Positions 1 through 11,359 of a stretch of DNA of 64,000 nucleotides are shown here, one piece after another. The stretch is from Macrotrachela quadricornifera (taxonomy: Eukaryota; Rotifera; Eurotatoria; Philodinida; Philodinidae), in contig JAJEKB010020083.1 of NCBI GenBank assembly GCA_022393335.1, positions 94,482-158,481 on the forward strand, given 5' to 3'. A model generated the notes under the pieces. It was not told the DNA's origin. It searched no databases and worked only from the letters and a program-made list of their open reading frames with translations. Position 1 is the stretch's first letter; every line of letters begins with the position of its first letter. The position numbers and the translations under genes are program-made.

Positions 1-746
1 TTCATTATGAAATAGCTTCGAATCGCATCTTATCTTATGTGGGAGAAAAAAAGACTTATGTATCAGTAAAATCTAGGAAAGTAACCCACTCCTATACATT
101 AATGCCCATTATTAGTGATATTGGTCAACTGCTCAGTCCTGTTTTGATTTGTCTTCGAGAACCTACAGGTCGATTTATAACCACGAAAACAATCTTTTCG
201 GCGTCAAATACAGTAACAGATTCCAGTAGACCTGGAAAATTAAATACATCCTTGATAGAATATTGAATTAGAGACGCTCCTAGATAAAAAGCAATCCACA
301 AGCGAGTTCTTCTTATGATCAATGAATGTTCGCCACAGGCTGACATTGCTGTATATGACAATAATCTGATAAAAGGCCAGTCGTGTGAATTATTAGTAAT
401 ACCAAGAAAAATGACATAATCTATACAGCTTTATGACATTTGGTTTTTCCGGCAATGCAAAGAGTTAACGAAGAGAATATATCATCGAGTATCACTAGAT
501 GAATTAAATGTTGACTTAAAAATTCGTGATGCTATCATCGAATTACCGAGTCTAATCAATAATCAACTGAGTTCTTCTATATTCAAATCAATGATTTCAT
601 ATGAGAAGTCAACTTGCGTCTACATTCCAAAACAATGTTCAAATTTCTCAAGTGTCATAAAAGTTTGTTTTTCTTTTGATGTAAATAATTGCTCAAATAG
701 TAATTGTGACCAGAGCGCATTCATTTGTTGTACTCATTGTCGATGA
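1..746 (+). pseudogene. Decayed DDE-superfamily transposase/endonuclease, 5' end outside window
   Basis: One reading frame (in register with base 39) can be followed from base 3 to a TGA at 744-746 but is broken by in-frame stops at 264-266 (TGA), 285-287 (TAA) and 417-419 (TAA). The conceptual protein has the segments typical of the large animal and rotifer DDE endonuclease family: a THSYT-like stretch, then LREPTGRF, then SRPGKLNTSLIEY, and further on FFRQCKELTKR, YHRVSLDEL and INNQLSSSIF. The first stop lies exactly where family members carry Trp after EY, so simple point decay explains it. There are no frameshifts, so inactivation looks fairly recent. The N-terminal DNA-binding part lies left of the window. 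Family assignment is from remembered motif similarity; confidence is high for a transposase relic and moderate for the exact superfamily. Confidence 0.7.
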
Positions 747-1189
747 ATATTGTGTTTCGGCCATATCTTGTTGTATATAATTTTCATTGATTCAGTTCTT
801 CGCATATTGCAACAATACAACGAATCAACCAATAAATAAGTAGTCTGCAAAATTCGAAATATGAAAATCACAAAGCTTAAACTTCGAAATGTAGAAAATT
901 GTGTTGTTATCGAATTTGCATTCTTCAGACTGTATCATAGAAATAATTCTACCGCACAAAACAATAACATCAAAATATGAAAAGTAATCCAAACTTAAAT
1001 ACTCTATAATCGGCTACGTGAAAATGAGCGGCTTAAATTCCTACCACAAATTTTTGTACTCGATCTTCTCCGATAATATTATGCTTCGAATTCCGATATT
1101 TCTAGTATGATCTTGCAAAAATCAACCCTACCCTTTTTCTCACATGAAAGTCTACAGAGAAAAACAAAAAATATATCAACAAAAAAACA
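747..1189. other. No gene recognised
   Basis: AT-rich sequence following the transposase relic. I see no open frame, RNA gene or terminal inverted repeat that would mark the end of the element. Confidence 0.5.
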
Positions 1190-1460
1190 ACTCGTCGAGC
1201 TCTACCAACTGGTATATATTCCAATCAAAATTGAGTATCATACTTGAAGACCTTCTCCCTCGTTAGTTTCTGAAGTATAAATCCACAGTAATCTGGGTAC
1301 ATCAGCTCCTGCCAGACAAATTTCGTTTCCAGTGCCACACGACCATAAGATTTGGTCGGTTCATTTGCATCGTATTTCGATGATATACGCTTGTTGGATT
1401 AATAGGGTTGCGACCAGCGTAATATATAATCGGAACCGATCAGATCCAATTTTAAAATTT
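1190..1460 (-). pseudogene. Unidentified decayed coding fragment
   Basis: Read on the minus strand from about 1460, one frame gives a protein-like stretch of about 90 residues with two in-frame stops. It contains KYDANEPTKSYGRVALETKF, VWQELMYPDYCGFILQKLTR and LEYIPVGRARR. The balanced, charged composition with Trp, Tyr and Cys is unlike the translated AT-rich noise around it, so I read it as a relic of a real exon or retro-copy. I do not recognise the family, and no splice borders or start codon are evident. Confidence 0.35.
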
Positions 1461-1840
1461 GCTTAAATCCAGTATAATTCCAAATTATTTGGTGTTAAGA
1501 AATAATCGAGATTCACCGTTGTAAATGACATTCATATTATTAAAACCTAATTTAGACATGTTTTATCAGAGAAAAATCAACATTTTTTATACGAAAAAAA
1601 AATGTTTCAATTATTATAAGATCAGTATAGTACAATTCATTTTTCTAAATACAAATTATCGTTGCGAGAATGAATTTTATTTCATGTTTGTTTAGAAAAA
1701 TCGATATTTGTGCAAACAATTATCAAACATACTCTTATACAAATATATTTAAATATATGTAGCATAAGATTTAACAATTATTAATAATAAGAAAAATGAA
1801 CACAAAAGACTTTTTCTACAAAATTGAACCTCGTGTTCTC

Positions 1841-4374
1841 TTATGCAATTCCATAAATATTAGCTTCACTATATTGAACACTATTGTCAGATCCTCTTTG
1901 TGATGTAATCAATAATCGATAACTAGTATAAGAAATAGTATTACTAAAATTTTGCATTCCCACATAAGTTAATCGACCAGGATCCACTGAAGATGAAATA
2001 CCAGTTGGTCCTGAATAAATCAATGTCCAACTTGATCCTGAACTTAATTGTGCACTTGCATTGTTACTTCCTTCAAGTGTTATTGTTATAGGATCTCGAT
2101 TTGGACTATCATTAGCTGTAGCAAATAAAATTCCTGTTGCAGTTGAACTACCCACATATGGTATAACATATAAACCTGTATTGACACCAACTGTAGAAGA
2201 TGTACCACCATTGCCAAAATTTAAATATTTACTGCCTGTGTTACTATCAAAGACATTTGGCGGATTTTCCGATGAAGGATAGTTACCGATGGAGGAACCA
2301 CTTGATGCACCTGCTGCTGTATTATATATACCAACAACAGTATCATTTGCACCAGTAATTCTCATATACTGAGGTGGGCGAGATGTGGTTGTTGTTGTGA
2401 CACTCGTAGTTGTTGAAGTTGTTGAAGTTGTTGTCGTCGCTGTCGTTGTCGTCGCTGTTGTTGCAGTAGTTGTTGTCGCTGTCGTTGCAGTAGTTGTTGT
2501 CGCTGTCGTCGCAGTAGTTGTCGTCGCTGTTGTTGCAATAGTTGTTCCTGTATCTTTTGAAGCCAGAGTGACAGCTACTGCTATCACAGCGGCACCAATA
2601 ATCGCTAAGCATGCAAGCCCAACTGCTATCCAAACAAATTTTTTTGTTGTCCTAGATCAATAAAAATGATTCTGATAAAGCAATGAAAAATATGTAGATA
2701 GTATACTTTGCTGGTGAAGTTGTGGAAACTTCGGGTAGTTGACTGACATCAACAGTGATTTGTGAAGGCGTTTTAGGCTCCATAGTCATTGGATCCAGTT
2801 CAGTGAACATAGATGTATGTCCATTCTAAAATAAATCAGAACAAAAGGGCAATATTGTTTTAGATACCACGCTTTTTTAGTTCGACTTTAGCGCTTCGTT
2901 TCAATCAATTTATAATTGTCAGAAGTAGAATGAAGGCATCTGCTCTAATGACCATATTGGAACAGATACGTAGAACAGCAGGAATTCATGTATACGTGCA
3001 AATTCTTGGCAAACGAATTCATTAACTTTTGCGAAAGTTCGTATCTTAGTTCATGTATGATGGTCTTAGATTTGTTGTAATCATGTTTAAGTACATTTGA
3101 CATTTAGAAGATTTTTTATATACGAACGTCAATATTGTCTTTTACTATGGAACTTGAACCTATTTTTTATTGCAAATTACTAAATATTTCAAGACTAATT
3201 CATCCTATAGATCAATCATAAAGCACTGCGATCAATGAAGTTTCCTTAGTGATAATTGAGTGACACAATTGTGTCAGATAAATTCTAGTGAGATTTTGAC
3301 AACAAAAAGTATGAAATACTGGAAACACTACAATAGTATTGAATCCAGTTTGGAAGTGAATAGCAAAAGTTTAAAAGATGCACAGATTGTTTGATATGTT
3401 TATGTGTTTAGAGGCGAGAGGATCGTAATCTCAATTTTTAGAATATTTGAATTGTATATGTTTAGTTTTATTATGTCAAAAAAGAAAGGATTTATTTATT
3501 TTATTTCTATAGTTTAGACGCGTCTTTTCACTTAATAGTTAAAGTTTTGTAATCATTAATATATTACTCGAAATTATTATATTTAGACAATTGAGAAGTA
3601 CTAGTGAAATATGTTTTTTTTATCGAAATTATTTTTCCACATTTTAGTATAGTTCTAAATTGTTTTGCTATAATTCAGTTAGTTTGTATTGAAATTTGGT
3701 GAATTTGGTTTATTTAAAATAAGCATATGTAGTATTTAACATTTGGTAGTTCGTTTTTTCTATTTATGAGTCTTGGAAGACCGGTATGACTTTATAATAA
3801 AGTACATCAAAAACAAAAAAGAGCATGCATATGAAAGAACGTAATAGAACAGAAAAATATCAAAAATAATTTTTTTTTCTTTATATTTTACACATGTAGC
3901 TGTTGAACAAATGTATAAAATGGCTTAAGATGAGAGTTACTATAGATAGTTATTTTTCGTCATGACAATATAATATATTGAAATTTTTACTTCATTATAT
4001 GTAAAGGACCAAGATGACTGTTAAAGAGAAAAATATTATTTCGTATAGATTCAACATATGGTTATATTGCTTTTTAACCCTTTCCGGCCGGCTACTAGAA
4101 GACAACAAGCAAAAAATTTTTTTTCTATATATTCTTTGTTGCTTAGTTATAGGGATCAATTTTTCACGGTCGAGTTTTTTTAAAATCCTGTACCCCCCTA
4201 CGGCAAAATTGTTGCCTTTTGGCAACATCCGGCCGGAAAGGGTTAAGAGAAATAAGATGAAGTTACAACGGTTTTGTAAATGATAATTTTAAGCCAACTT
4301 TATGAACTTACTTCTGATTGATATGGTTGAAATCGAGGAAGATAAACATTGCTGAACTCACTAGAAGTTGGCAT
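1841..4374 (-). CDS. Single-pass membrane protein, Thr-rich stalk and discoidin-like C-terminal domain
   Basis: Three exons with matching phases: 4374-4312, 2825-2707 and 2651-1841, giving 330 residues. Intron 1 is about 1.5 kb, intron 2 is 55 bases. Residues 1-65 form a cytoplasm-like tail without a signal peptide. Residues 66-90 are a hydrophobic membrane span (KKFVWIAVGLACLAIIGAAV), so a type II orientation is likely. About 95-150 is an almost pure Thr/Ala/Ser stalk encoded by a 24-base minisatellite, a likely O-glycosylation region. About 155-330 is a globular domain with NVFDSNTGSKYLNFG, NTGLYVIPYVG, TGILFATANDSPNRDP and ITLEGSNN. The same pattern occurs in a galactose-binding/discoidin-like fold found in bacterial PEP-CTERM-type proteins and in many rotifer proteins (family knowledge, not searched). 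The job is inferred only broadly: a cell-surface protein binding carbohydrate or matrix. Confidence 0.75.
2440..2545 (-). repeat. 24-base coding minisatellite in the Thr stalk
   Basis: About four head-to-tail copies of a 24-base unit reading gtagttgttgtcgctgtcg plus variants on the plus strand. On the coding strand each unit specifies an eight-residue TTTTATTA-type block. Copies differ by synonymous T/C changes, so the unit length is an in-frame multiple of three and length changes would not break the protein. Confidence 0.75.
4078..4242. mobile_element. piggyBac-type MITE in intron 1 of the membrane-protein gene
   Basis: A 165-base element with perfect 14-base terminal inverted repeats: CCCTTTCCGGCCGG at 4078-4091 and its complement at 4229-4242. 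It is flanked on both sides by TTAA (4074-4077 and 4243-4246). A TTAA duplication with TIRs beginning CCC is the signature of piggyBac transposition. The interior has no coding potential and carries a small hairpin (GTTGCC/GGCAAC near 4211-4225). It is a non-autonomous element needing a transposase from elsewhere. Its GC-rich ends stand out sharply from the intron. Confidence 0.85.
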
Positions 4375-6986
4375 TGTTGTTCTCTTTGATTTTCGTTACA
4401 ATAAAATGTTTTGATATAATAGAATGTCTATATGAAATAGTCCATTAGCAGCACTTGAGAATACTGTCACGTTTTGCTGTGTAATTGCATTCTGGTTGGT
4501 TAAAAGAAGCATTGATTTTGATGACAAACAGTTTCGCACGTTGCAAAGAATACATATCGAAAATACATAGAGAAAAATTGCCATGAGTAAAATGAAATAT
4601 TGAAACAAATAACAATCGTTTTCTTTTGTAAATAGTTATAAACATGATTTTTTATATACGTAATAATTAAGGGGGCTTCCTTCGTTAGCAAACCCAATTT
4701 TTCAAAAAGAATTCAAAGTTCAGTTTTTTTATAGGAAGATGCGCTGGAATCGTAGCTTTCAGAATATATATAGATTTTTAAAAAACGAATAAATTTTCAT
4801 AGACTTATCGATAAAAACTCGACCTAACTACCATGTGTTCAAAAAATTTTGTGACTTTTTAAAATTTTTATTTTTTGAAAATTGAGTTAACTTTTGCATT
4901 ACCATTGAATAGAACACTTTTGTATCCATCCTTAAGCACTTTCTAACAGATAAATATGTGGATTATTGGTTTATGACTTATCCTTAACATTGAACATTTG
5001 AATTCGAAGTATGTGGTGTACGAATCAGCCTGTGAAAATTTAGAATTTCTTGTGAAAAAATTCAACAAATATATGAAGAATGAACCTATTATGTGTTTTC
5101 TAAAAATAGTTTTCGTTCTTGATGCGAGTTGGATGCAGATATTAGGTAGTATGTTTCACAAGTAGTGACATCTCATATATTTCTTTTTTTTAGTTTTTTG
5201 TTTCTTTCGGGGTAAGGATAGATGAGTGAAGAGTAAGAGTGGATGTGAATCAGTATATTCATAAAAATACAACAGTATAATAAAAATTCTATACACTACT
5301 TGAACTAGGTGTGAAAAACTAACTGAACATGATGGGTAATGTCAGTTTACCCTATTTGTAATATGTTTTAAAAAAAAGACTAGTGATATATATTGAATAT
5401 CTGCCATTTTATTACGATTTTTTTTTGAATTTCAACAAAAAAAAAGGAAAAAAATTTCGAAATTTATTTATCATTTTTCTCAAAACATGATTTTTTTTGG
5501 TGGTAAGGTCGAAATAACTCTCGCTGAGCTTAAGATATTTCTAATTTTTTTTTATTTTAAAGGTTGAAATAAGAGTAAACTTTTGTCCAAACGGATTTTC
5601 TATAATTGATTCCTAGTCTTGAGAAAAGTGAAATTTACTGTCGCTGGGTTACCCGTTTTAATGGTGATATATACACCATGTCGACTAAAATATTCATAAA
5701 AAATCTATGGTATATTGGGCTGAAAATTTTACCAAAGGAGTTTCTCATCAGGTTTCCTTATCACAGAAAATTTCAGTTCAAAAAGACAGTTTTAAGTAAA
5801 AAATCCATTGTGAGAGAGGGGCCTCTTAAATCATCTAATATTTTTCTATTAATTATGTAGATGACTACTATATAGTGCTATAAAAATTTTCAATAAAAAC
5901 ATTGATCTATTTAAGTTTTGTCATAATTAATGAAACATAATAATCTGACGTAATAATATGCCAAAACTTGGTAAAAATCCAAATTATAATGAAAATGTTT
6001 TAGAAAGTAAGACTAAATGTAAATGCTAAAATTATTAATGATGAATTTATTCTGAGTTATTGATAAAAAGTAATATAATAACTATCTTATTTTTTTTTTA
6101 TTTTGTAAAATAAATAACGACTATCAAGACCTTTAGAGTACATAAGTAAGAAAGAAAAAATATAAACAGAAATGATTTTATAAAAAAAGGTTGCAGAGGT
6201 TTAGCGTTATACATTACTTGTGATTTTATCGGAGTTCAATTGAAAGAACAGAGAGTAATACAAAATACCAGCAGAGAAAAAAAAGGGACGAATAACATTT
6301 CTTTTTCAAGATTTATTTTGTTTTGAAGCAAGCTTATTTTGAGATCAAAAGTAACCCGAAGCAATGAGAAAAAGGAACGAAAGAAATCAGAACGCCTCTG
6401 AGAAATTCACTATAATTCTAACTTCGTCTATGTCATAGTTCATTTAAAGAGGGCAGTGCGATACATCAAAATGTACATGTCGCTAATAATTAAATATAAT
6501 GGGTAAATCTTTTTGATCTACCTAGATCTTTTACAGTATTCTCCCTCTGCTGCTAAGCTTCACGAAAAAAATTCAGATTCACTTTTATGACAACTAGCCT
6601 ACCATCAGTTGTATCCAATATTATTTCGAAATACTTTTTTAATAATTTTTATAACAGTATTCTAGAAGTTTTTCATTACTAGCATATGCTACAAATCATT
6701 GTTCCAGTGAAGACAACATGACAATCTTTTTAAACAGAAAAAATAAAAGTATTTAAGATTTTGCCATTATTTACGGATAAATAATGGATAGATGAGGAAA
6801 TGAAATCAGCTAACCTAAAGAAATTCACCAAAGTTATTTTTTGACGAATTTTCCACATCGATTTCTTCATCATAGAACCAAAATTAATTCTGGATAATAT
6901 GAAATAACCAAGATATTTAAACTTCTTTATCCACTTGATTGAATGAATTGGTTAAACCATGAATATGGAATAAAACTCTAATGGAT
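4375..6986. other. Gene-poor AT-rich intergenic DNA
   Basis: No convincing exon chain, RNA gene or element. Short open frames here (for example 5606-5860 on the plus strand) have noise-like composition rich in Phe, Ile, Lys and Leu and no recognisable motif. The upstream control region of the membrane-protein gene should lie just right of 4374, but no specific site can be named. Confidence 0.5.
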
Positions 6987-6995
6987 CAAAAATCA

Positions 6996-7611
6996 GGCAT
7001 AGGTTAATTAGGTGTTCCTCTGTATATGCACTATACATTCAAGCTGGTGTTCCTTGTCATGTATAAAATGTTCCACCGCCTAATTAGATTATATACACTC
7101 TTGNNNNNNNNNNNNNNNNNNNNNNNNNNNNNNNNNNNNNNNNNNNNNNNNNNNNNNNNNNNNNNNNNNNNNNNNNNNNNNNNNNNNNNNNNNNNNNNNN
7201 NNNNNNNNNNNNNNNNNNNNNNNNNNNNNNNNNNNNNNNNNNNNNNNNNNNNNNNNNNNNNNNNNNNNNNNNNNNNNNNNNNNNNNNNNNNNNNNNNNNN
7301 NNNNNNNNNNNNNNNNNNNNNNNNNNNNNNNNNNNNNNNNNNNNNNNNNNNNNNNNNNNNNNNNNNNNNNNNNNNNNNNNNNNNNNNNNNNNNNNNNNNN
7401 NNNNNNNNNNNNNNNNNNNNNNNNNNNNNNNNNNNNNNNNNNNNNNNNNNNNNNNNNNNNNNNNNNNNNNNNNNNNNNNNNNNNNNNNNNNNNNNNNNNN
7501 NNNCAAGAGTGTATATAATCTAATTAGGCGGTGGAACATTTTATACATGAAAAGGAACACCAGCTTGAATGTATAGCGCATATACAGAGGAACACCTAAT
7601 TAACCTATGCC
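6996..7611. mobile_element. Mutator-like (MULE-type) element, interior unresolved
   Basis: Two 108-base arms (6996-7103 and 7504-7611) are inverted copies of each other with only two mismatches in the compared stretch (A/G in the TATATGCACTATAC segment, G/T in CCTTGTCATG). Both outer ends begin GGCATAGGTTAATTAGG. Immediately outside sits a perfect 9-base direct repeat CAAAAATCA (6987-6995 and 7612-7620), a target-site duplication. Long TIRs with a 9-base duplication are the Mutator/MULE hallmark; hAT and P elements make 8-base duplications. The interior is a run of 400 N, so autonomy cannot be judged and true length is unknown. Confidence 0.75.
7104..7503. other. Assembly gap, 400 N
   Basis: A run of exactly 400 N, a round number that suggests an estimated or default gap. 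It is bounded on both sides by inverted repeat arms, which readily explain why assembly failed there. Confidence 0.95.
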
Positions 7612-7620
7612 CAAAAATCA

Positions 7621-9260
7621 TCTCGAGTTTTTCTCCAAATCAAGACATTTGAATGAATATTTTATATCGACCGAACTAACAATTGAAACTGACAGACCAT
7701 CAGCAAATATAACATAAAGGCAAAAACTAACAATTTAGTTATATCCGAATGATAACAGATGCAATGAATAGACAGGAAAATGAAGCCTTACAAGTTAGCT
7801 CTGAAAATTTCAAAACTATCCTGTTTGTTTATTACGAATTTCAATAAGAGCATATCGTCCATACAAGAATTAGAATTGCTAATATTTTCATTTATTAGAG
7901 AGCAAGCTGAAAATCTGTTCAATCAATAGCAACACTCTGTTTTATAAATGAAATTTAGAATAAAAGTCAGATTGTGTACCAGAAAGTAAACTATGCCTCT
8001 GTAAAACATTATTGAAGCGTATAGAAATGTTTTTTTTATTCATTTTAAGAAAGCAATCAATAAATGGAATAGGTTTTGTTGCAAGAAGATTTTACCATTT
8101 GACTGGATAAATCGATGTAGCAAGATATACATGATTTTATAAACCTTCTAGTTTTTGATCAGAATAAAACAAAGAAATATTACGTGCAATGGAAGAAATA
8201 GATAAATGTTTAGAAAGAAAAATTTTAACTCTTATTTTCAGATTTTTTTGTCTTGTTTTAACATTATTTTGTTTTGTTTCATTTGGTATATCATGTGGGA
8301 TAAGCTGTCTTATAATTATCTGATGATAAATTATTCAATAAAACTTTTTGTTATAATCAACATTATCGATTATGATAGAATGAGAATTATTTTATTCGTC
8401 TTTCCTTTTAATATTTGTACTTTGAATGATCTGTCGTTAAAATTTTAATTGAATTTAATTTTTCTTTCAGAAATTGTTCTTTTCAATATTTTTTATTTCT
8501 ACTTTTTCCATTGTACTTGTAGATATACTGAGATATAGGATTGACTTATAAAGTATGATACGCAAATAATGAACCTTTGTGGAAATAGCTTAAGTCATCT
8601 GCAGAAATTTGATTATACTATTATTTAGAGCTTGTTGAGTTGTTGTTTGAAATCAAAACAGGAGACTATGATATAAGCTGTTAGACGAATATGGGATGGT
8701 ATTATTATATAGGTTTCTTAGATTCTTATGATAAAATATCAGTATTTTGAAATTTTTCGAATTTTATATTAATGTATGAAAATTTGATTGTATTATTGAA
8801 TAGAATTCGTTGAGTTGTAATTGAAAGAAGGGTAGCAGCTTTGCAACAAGTTCTCATAAGAAAGTGACAAAATTTTACTCGAATCTGGTACTAAGTCTAT
8901 CTGCGTAAGATTTTCTTAGAATCTAAAAAGATCTTAACAATGAACTTGATCACATTCGATATAGATGAATATAAGATACGATTCAACGACCATATAAGAA
9001 TTCAAATCATTACAGTATATATATATACACTATAGTGAAAACGATTTCATAGAAGAAAAGATATGCTATGAGAAAGGTAAAGTGAAAATCAATAGATTCA
9101 TTCTTTTTATAGTAACTGATTGATTTTTCAGTATAAAAAATAAAGAAACAACAAATAAAAATCTTTTTTATATTATGATTTTTTTGATTGTGAATGTGTA
9201 GAAAGTATATTTCAACGTCTTTTATCCAAAATATGATTGATTTGCAAAAGTCAAAACGAT
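7621..9260. other. No gene recognised
   Basis: AT-rich DNA between the Mutator-like element and the TIR gene. Open frames at 8206-8448 (+) and 9010-9294 (-) are biased to Phe, Ile, Asn and Tyr and carry no motif; I treat them as chance. The segment next to 9260 should contain the 3' UTR of the TIR gene. Confidence 0.5.
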
Positions 9261-11359
9261 TCATTTCCGTTTGAAAAATTGTTTTACTGTCCATATAATT
9301 CCGAAAGCCAAACCAAGTTTGATAACTGTTCGCGGTTCAGTTATAGTAGAGAGAATCTCAATAATTCTTCTCAGCGATTCACTTTGACTTCGTGAATGCT
9401 GAAGAATTTCTTGTAATATTTGTTGAGAGTTATCATTTCTAGTTTGAGGTGAAGACGGAGCATTGGTGAATAATCGTTGACGCATATAATGGATAAACTG
9501 GGAAAATTCTTCTTCTGTCATTGACGATGCGTCAAGACTAGTTTGATTAATTGAGTCTCTGAATTCACGAATAGTAGCCCAAAGACAATCAGAGCGAATT
9601 TGATTATTGATAGATGCATTGGTTGTTAATGTGCTAATGACCACTGTGCTTTCTGTAGTGGTATCTGAAGGTGAAATACTTGTTTGAACTATAAATAGAA
9701 ATAAAAAATTGAATGAAAGAATTGCAAAGTAGAAATATTCTTAACTACAAGTAGTAGAAAATCAGACATATAGAAATTGAAATATCATTTTAACTTTTTC
9801 AGTTTACAATTTTTGAACTTTCTCAGCTTCGTCCTTTAATTGTATACAAAAAATTATATGATTTTACCACATTTGCACCGTATTTTTATGAAAAAACATG
9901 GGAAGCTATGTTTGCAGCTACGGTTTTATAGCTGATGAATCCAAAAATCCAGATATCTAAGTATTTCATATGTAAAAACTTTTCAAGTTCTAAAGTCGAG
10001 AGCTCGAAACTACTTTTTGATTTTTAAGCTTAAAAATAAATTCAATAAGCACGTCAGCGTTATTCTACAAGAATTAGTAAATCAAACAAACAGAAACAGG
10101 AAATTGTCTAGCTCTGAAGAATGCAGGGAACATTGAAACTAAAACTTTCACTCACCAGAAGACATCTGTAATCGGTTCTGAATAGCCACAATTTCAGCGA
10201 TCAATTCTTTAAAGGCATCATCAAAATTACGTGGTGGAGCAAAATCAATATATAATCGATCATGAAGTAGCACGCCCAGCCAACCTTGGGCCTTATATGA
10301 TGATTCCAACATACACGGAATAAAATCTATGTGTCTTACATCAGTATACAAAGCTTCTATAATGTACGTCATTATTAATGAAATATAGCAAGAATAATAG
10401 ATTTCTGATCACATTACCTTTCTTACAATATTCGCTTCTACAATAATCACTATTTACGCAAAAAAGAACAATATAGGAGTTTTCAACTGCTTCAGCCATT
10501 GCATCATGTATAGACCCATGCAGATCATCTGTATCCATCCATACTTTGTAATTTTGAGCCTATTCAATGACATGATCAAATACATTTAAATAGATAAACT
10601 CATTAATTTTAACCCTGAGTCTAGTACAGATTGTTTGACAAAGATCGAATGATGAGTTGTGATGATAACTTATCATAATGTGTCGTTCTGGTTGTGATTG
10701 TGCTTTTTTTGTATCAGTAGTCACATCAGATATTTGAGATTGTAGTACACCTTCAACGAAATAATGAAAAAAGCTGGTTTACAAAGAATTTTCATTATCT
10801 GCTTTATATACCGGTCGGTGTAGAAGGTCCTGATACAGTGGTGTTATTGTTATCAGGTGTCATTTCACTAATACCGATCTTAGTCGGAGTGTTATCTTGA
10901 TTGCAGATCGAGCGCAGATTATTTTCAAGCACGTCAACAGCTTCAGCGGCAGATTTTGCTAAATAAATGAAACGAATGAATACACTCATATGATGATCTT
11001 ATATTCTCACCGGGTGCCGATAGATGTGCTTCAGATGATGCACAACCATCGTCTACTGTTGATCTCTCAAGAGGACTCGGCAAAATTAGATTATCGAGAT
11101 TGTCGGTACATTCTGCAAAAAATAAATTAGTACTGAGGGAAAGAGCATAATATATATAATCACTCACGAGGTGTCATAATCGAGTCTTGCGACACATCGT
11201 CAGAACGAGTGAGCATGCCATCCTATAACTCGTCAATTTTCTTTTCTATTTGAAGTTTTTAAATAATTATGTAAATAAGTTTACCTCTAGCACTTCAGCG
11301 ACGGCGGTACCAAGTGAATCTGGTGTAGTCACTTGCTGACTATTCCTTGATGAAGCCAT
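9261..11359 (-). CDS. TIR-domain protein with probable C-terminal tail anchor
   Basis: Eight exons with closing phases: 11359-11285, 11222-11168, 11112-11011, 10958-10812, 10750-10614, 10559-10418, 10356-10156 and 9688-9261, encoding 428 residues. Residues 1-148 are a Ser/Thr/Asp-rich, probably disordered N-terminus. Residues about 149-260 are a TIR domain: HIMISYHHNS (strand A), YKVWMDTDDLHGS (strand B and BB loop), AMAEAVENSYIVLFCVNSDY (strand C region), YCRSEYCKKEALY, then WLGVLLHDRLYIDF. Glu220, created across the exon 6/7 junction, sits where TIR NADases carry their catalytic Glu, so NAD+ cleavage is possible (inference). After a Ser/Thr linker, residues about 407-428 form a short hydrophobic stretch ending in basic residues (LAFGIIWTVKQFFKRK), typical of a tail anchor in mitochondrial or ER membrane. 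No LRR, Ig, death or SAM domain is seen, so it is neither a Toll receptor nor a canonical SARM1. Confidence 0.85.

Noticed and set aside
2061..2663. Val-rich and Asn/Asp-rich frames overlapping the Thr-repeat region
   Set aside because: Shadows of the minisatellite in other frames; only the minus-strand Thr frame joins spliced exons with matching phase.
7026..7581. Mirror-image 165-codon frames across the N-run on both strands
   Set aside because: They are artefacts of the inverted repeat arms joined through 400 N; no real codons exist in the middle.
8206..8448. 80-codon plus-strand frame
   Set aside because: Phe/Ile/Asn-rich composition expected from AT-rich noise; no motif, no splice partners.
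9010..9294. 94-codon minus-strand frame ending inside the TIR gene
   Set aside because: Noise composition and overlaps the true last TIR exon in a different frame.
9261..11359. Toll-like receptor or canonical SARM1 identity for the TIR gene
   Set aside because: No leucine-rich repeats, N-terminal membrane span, armadillo or SAM domains are encoded in the eight exons.
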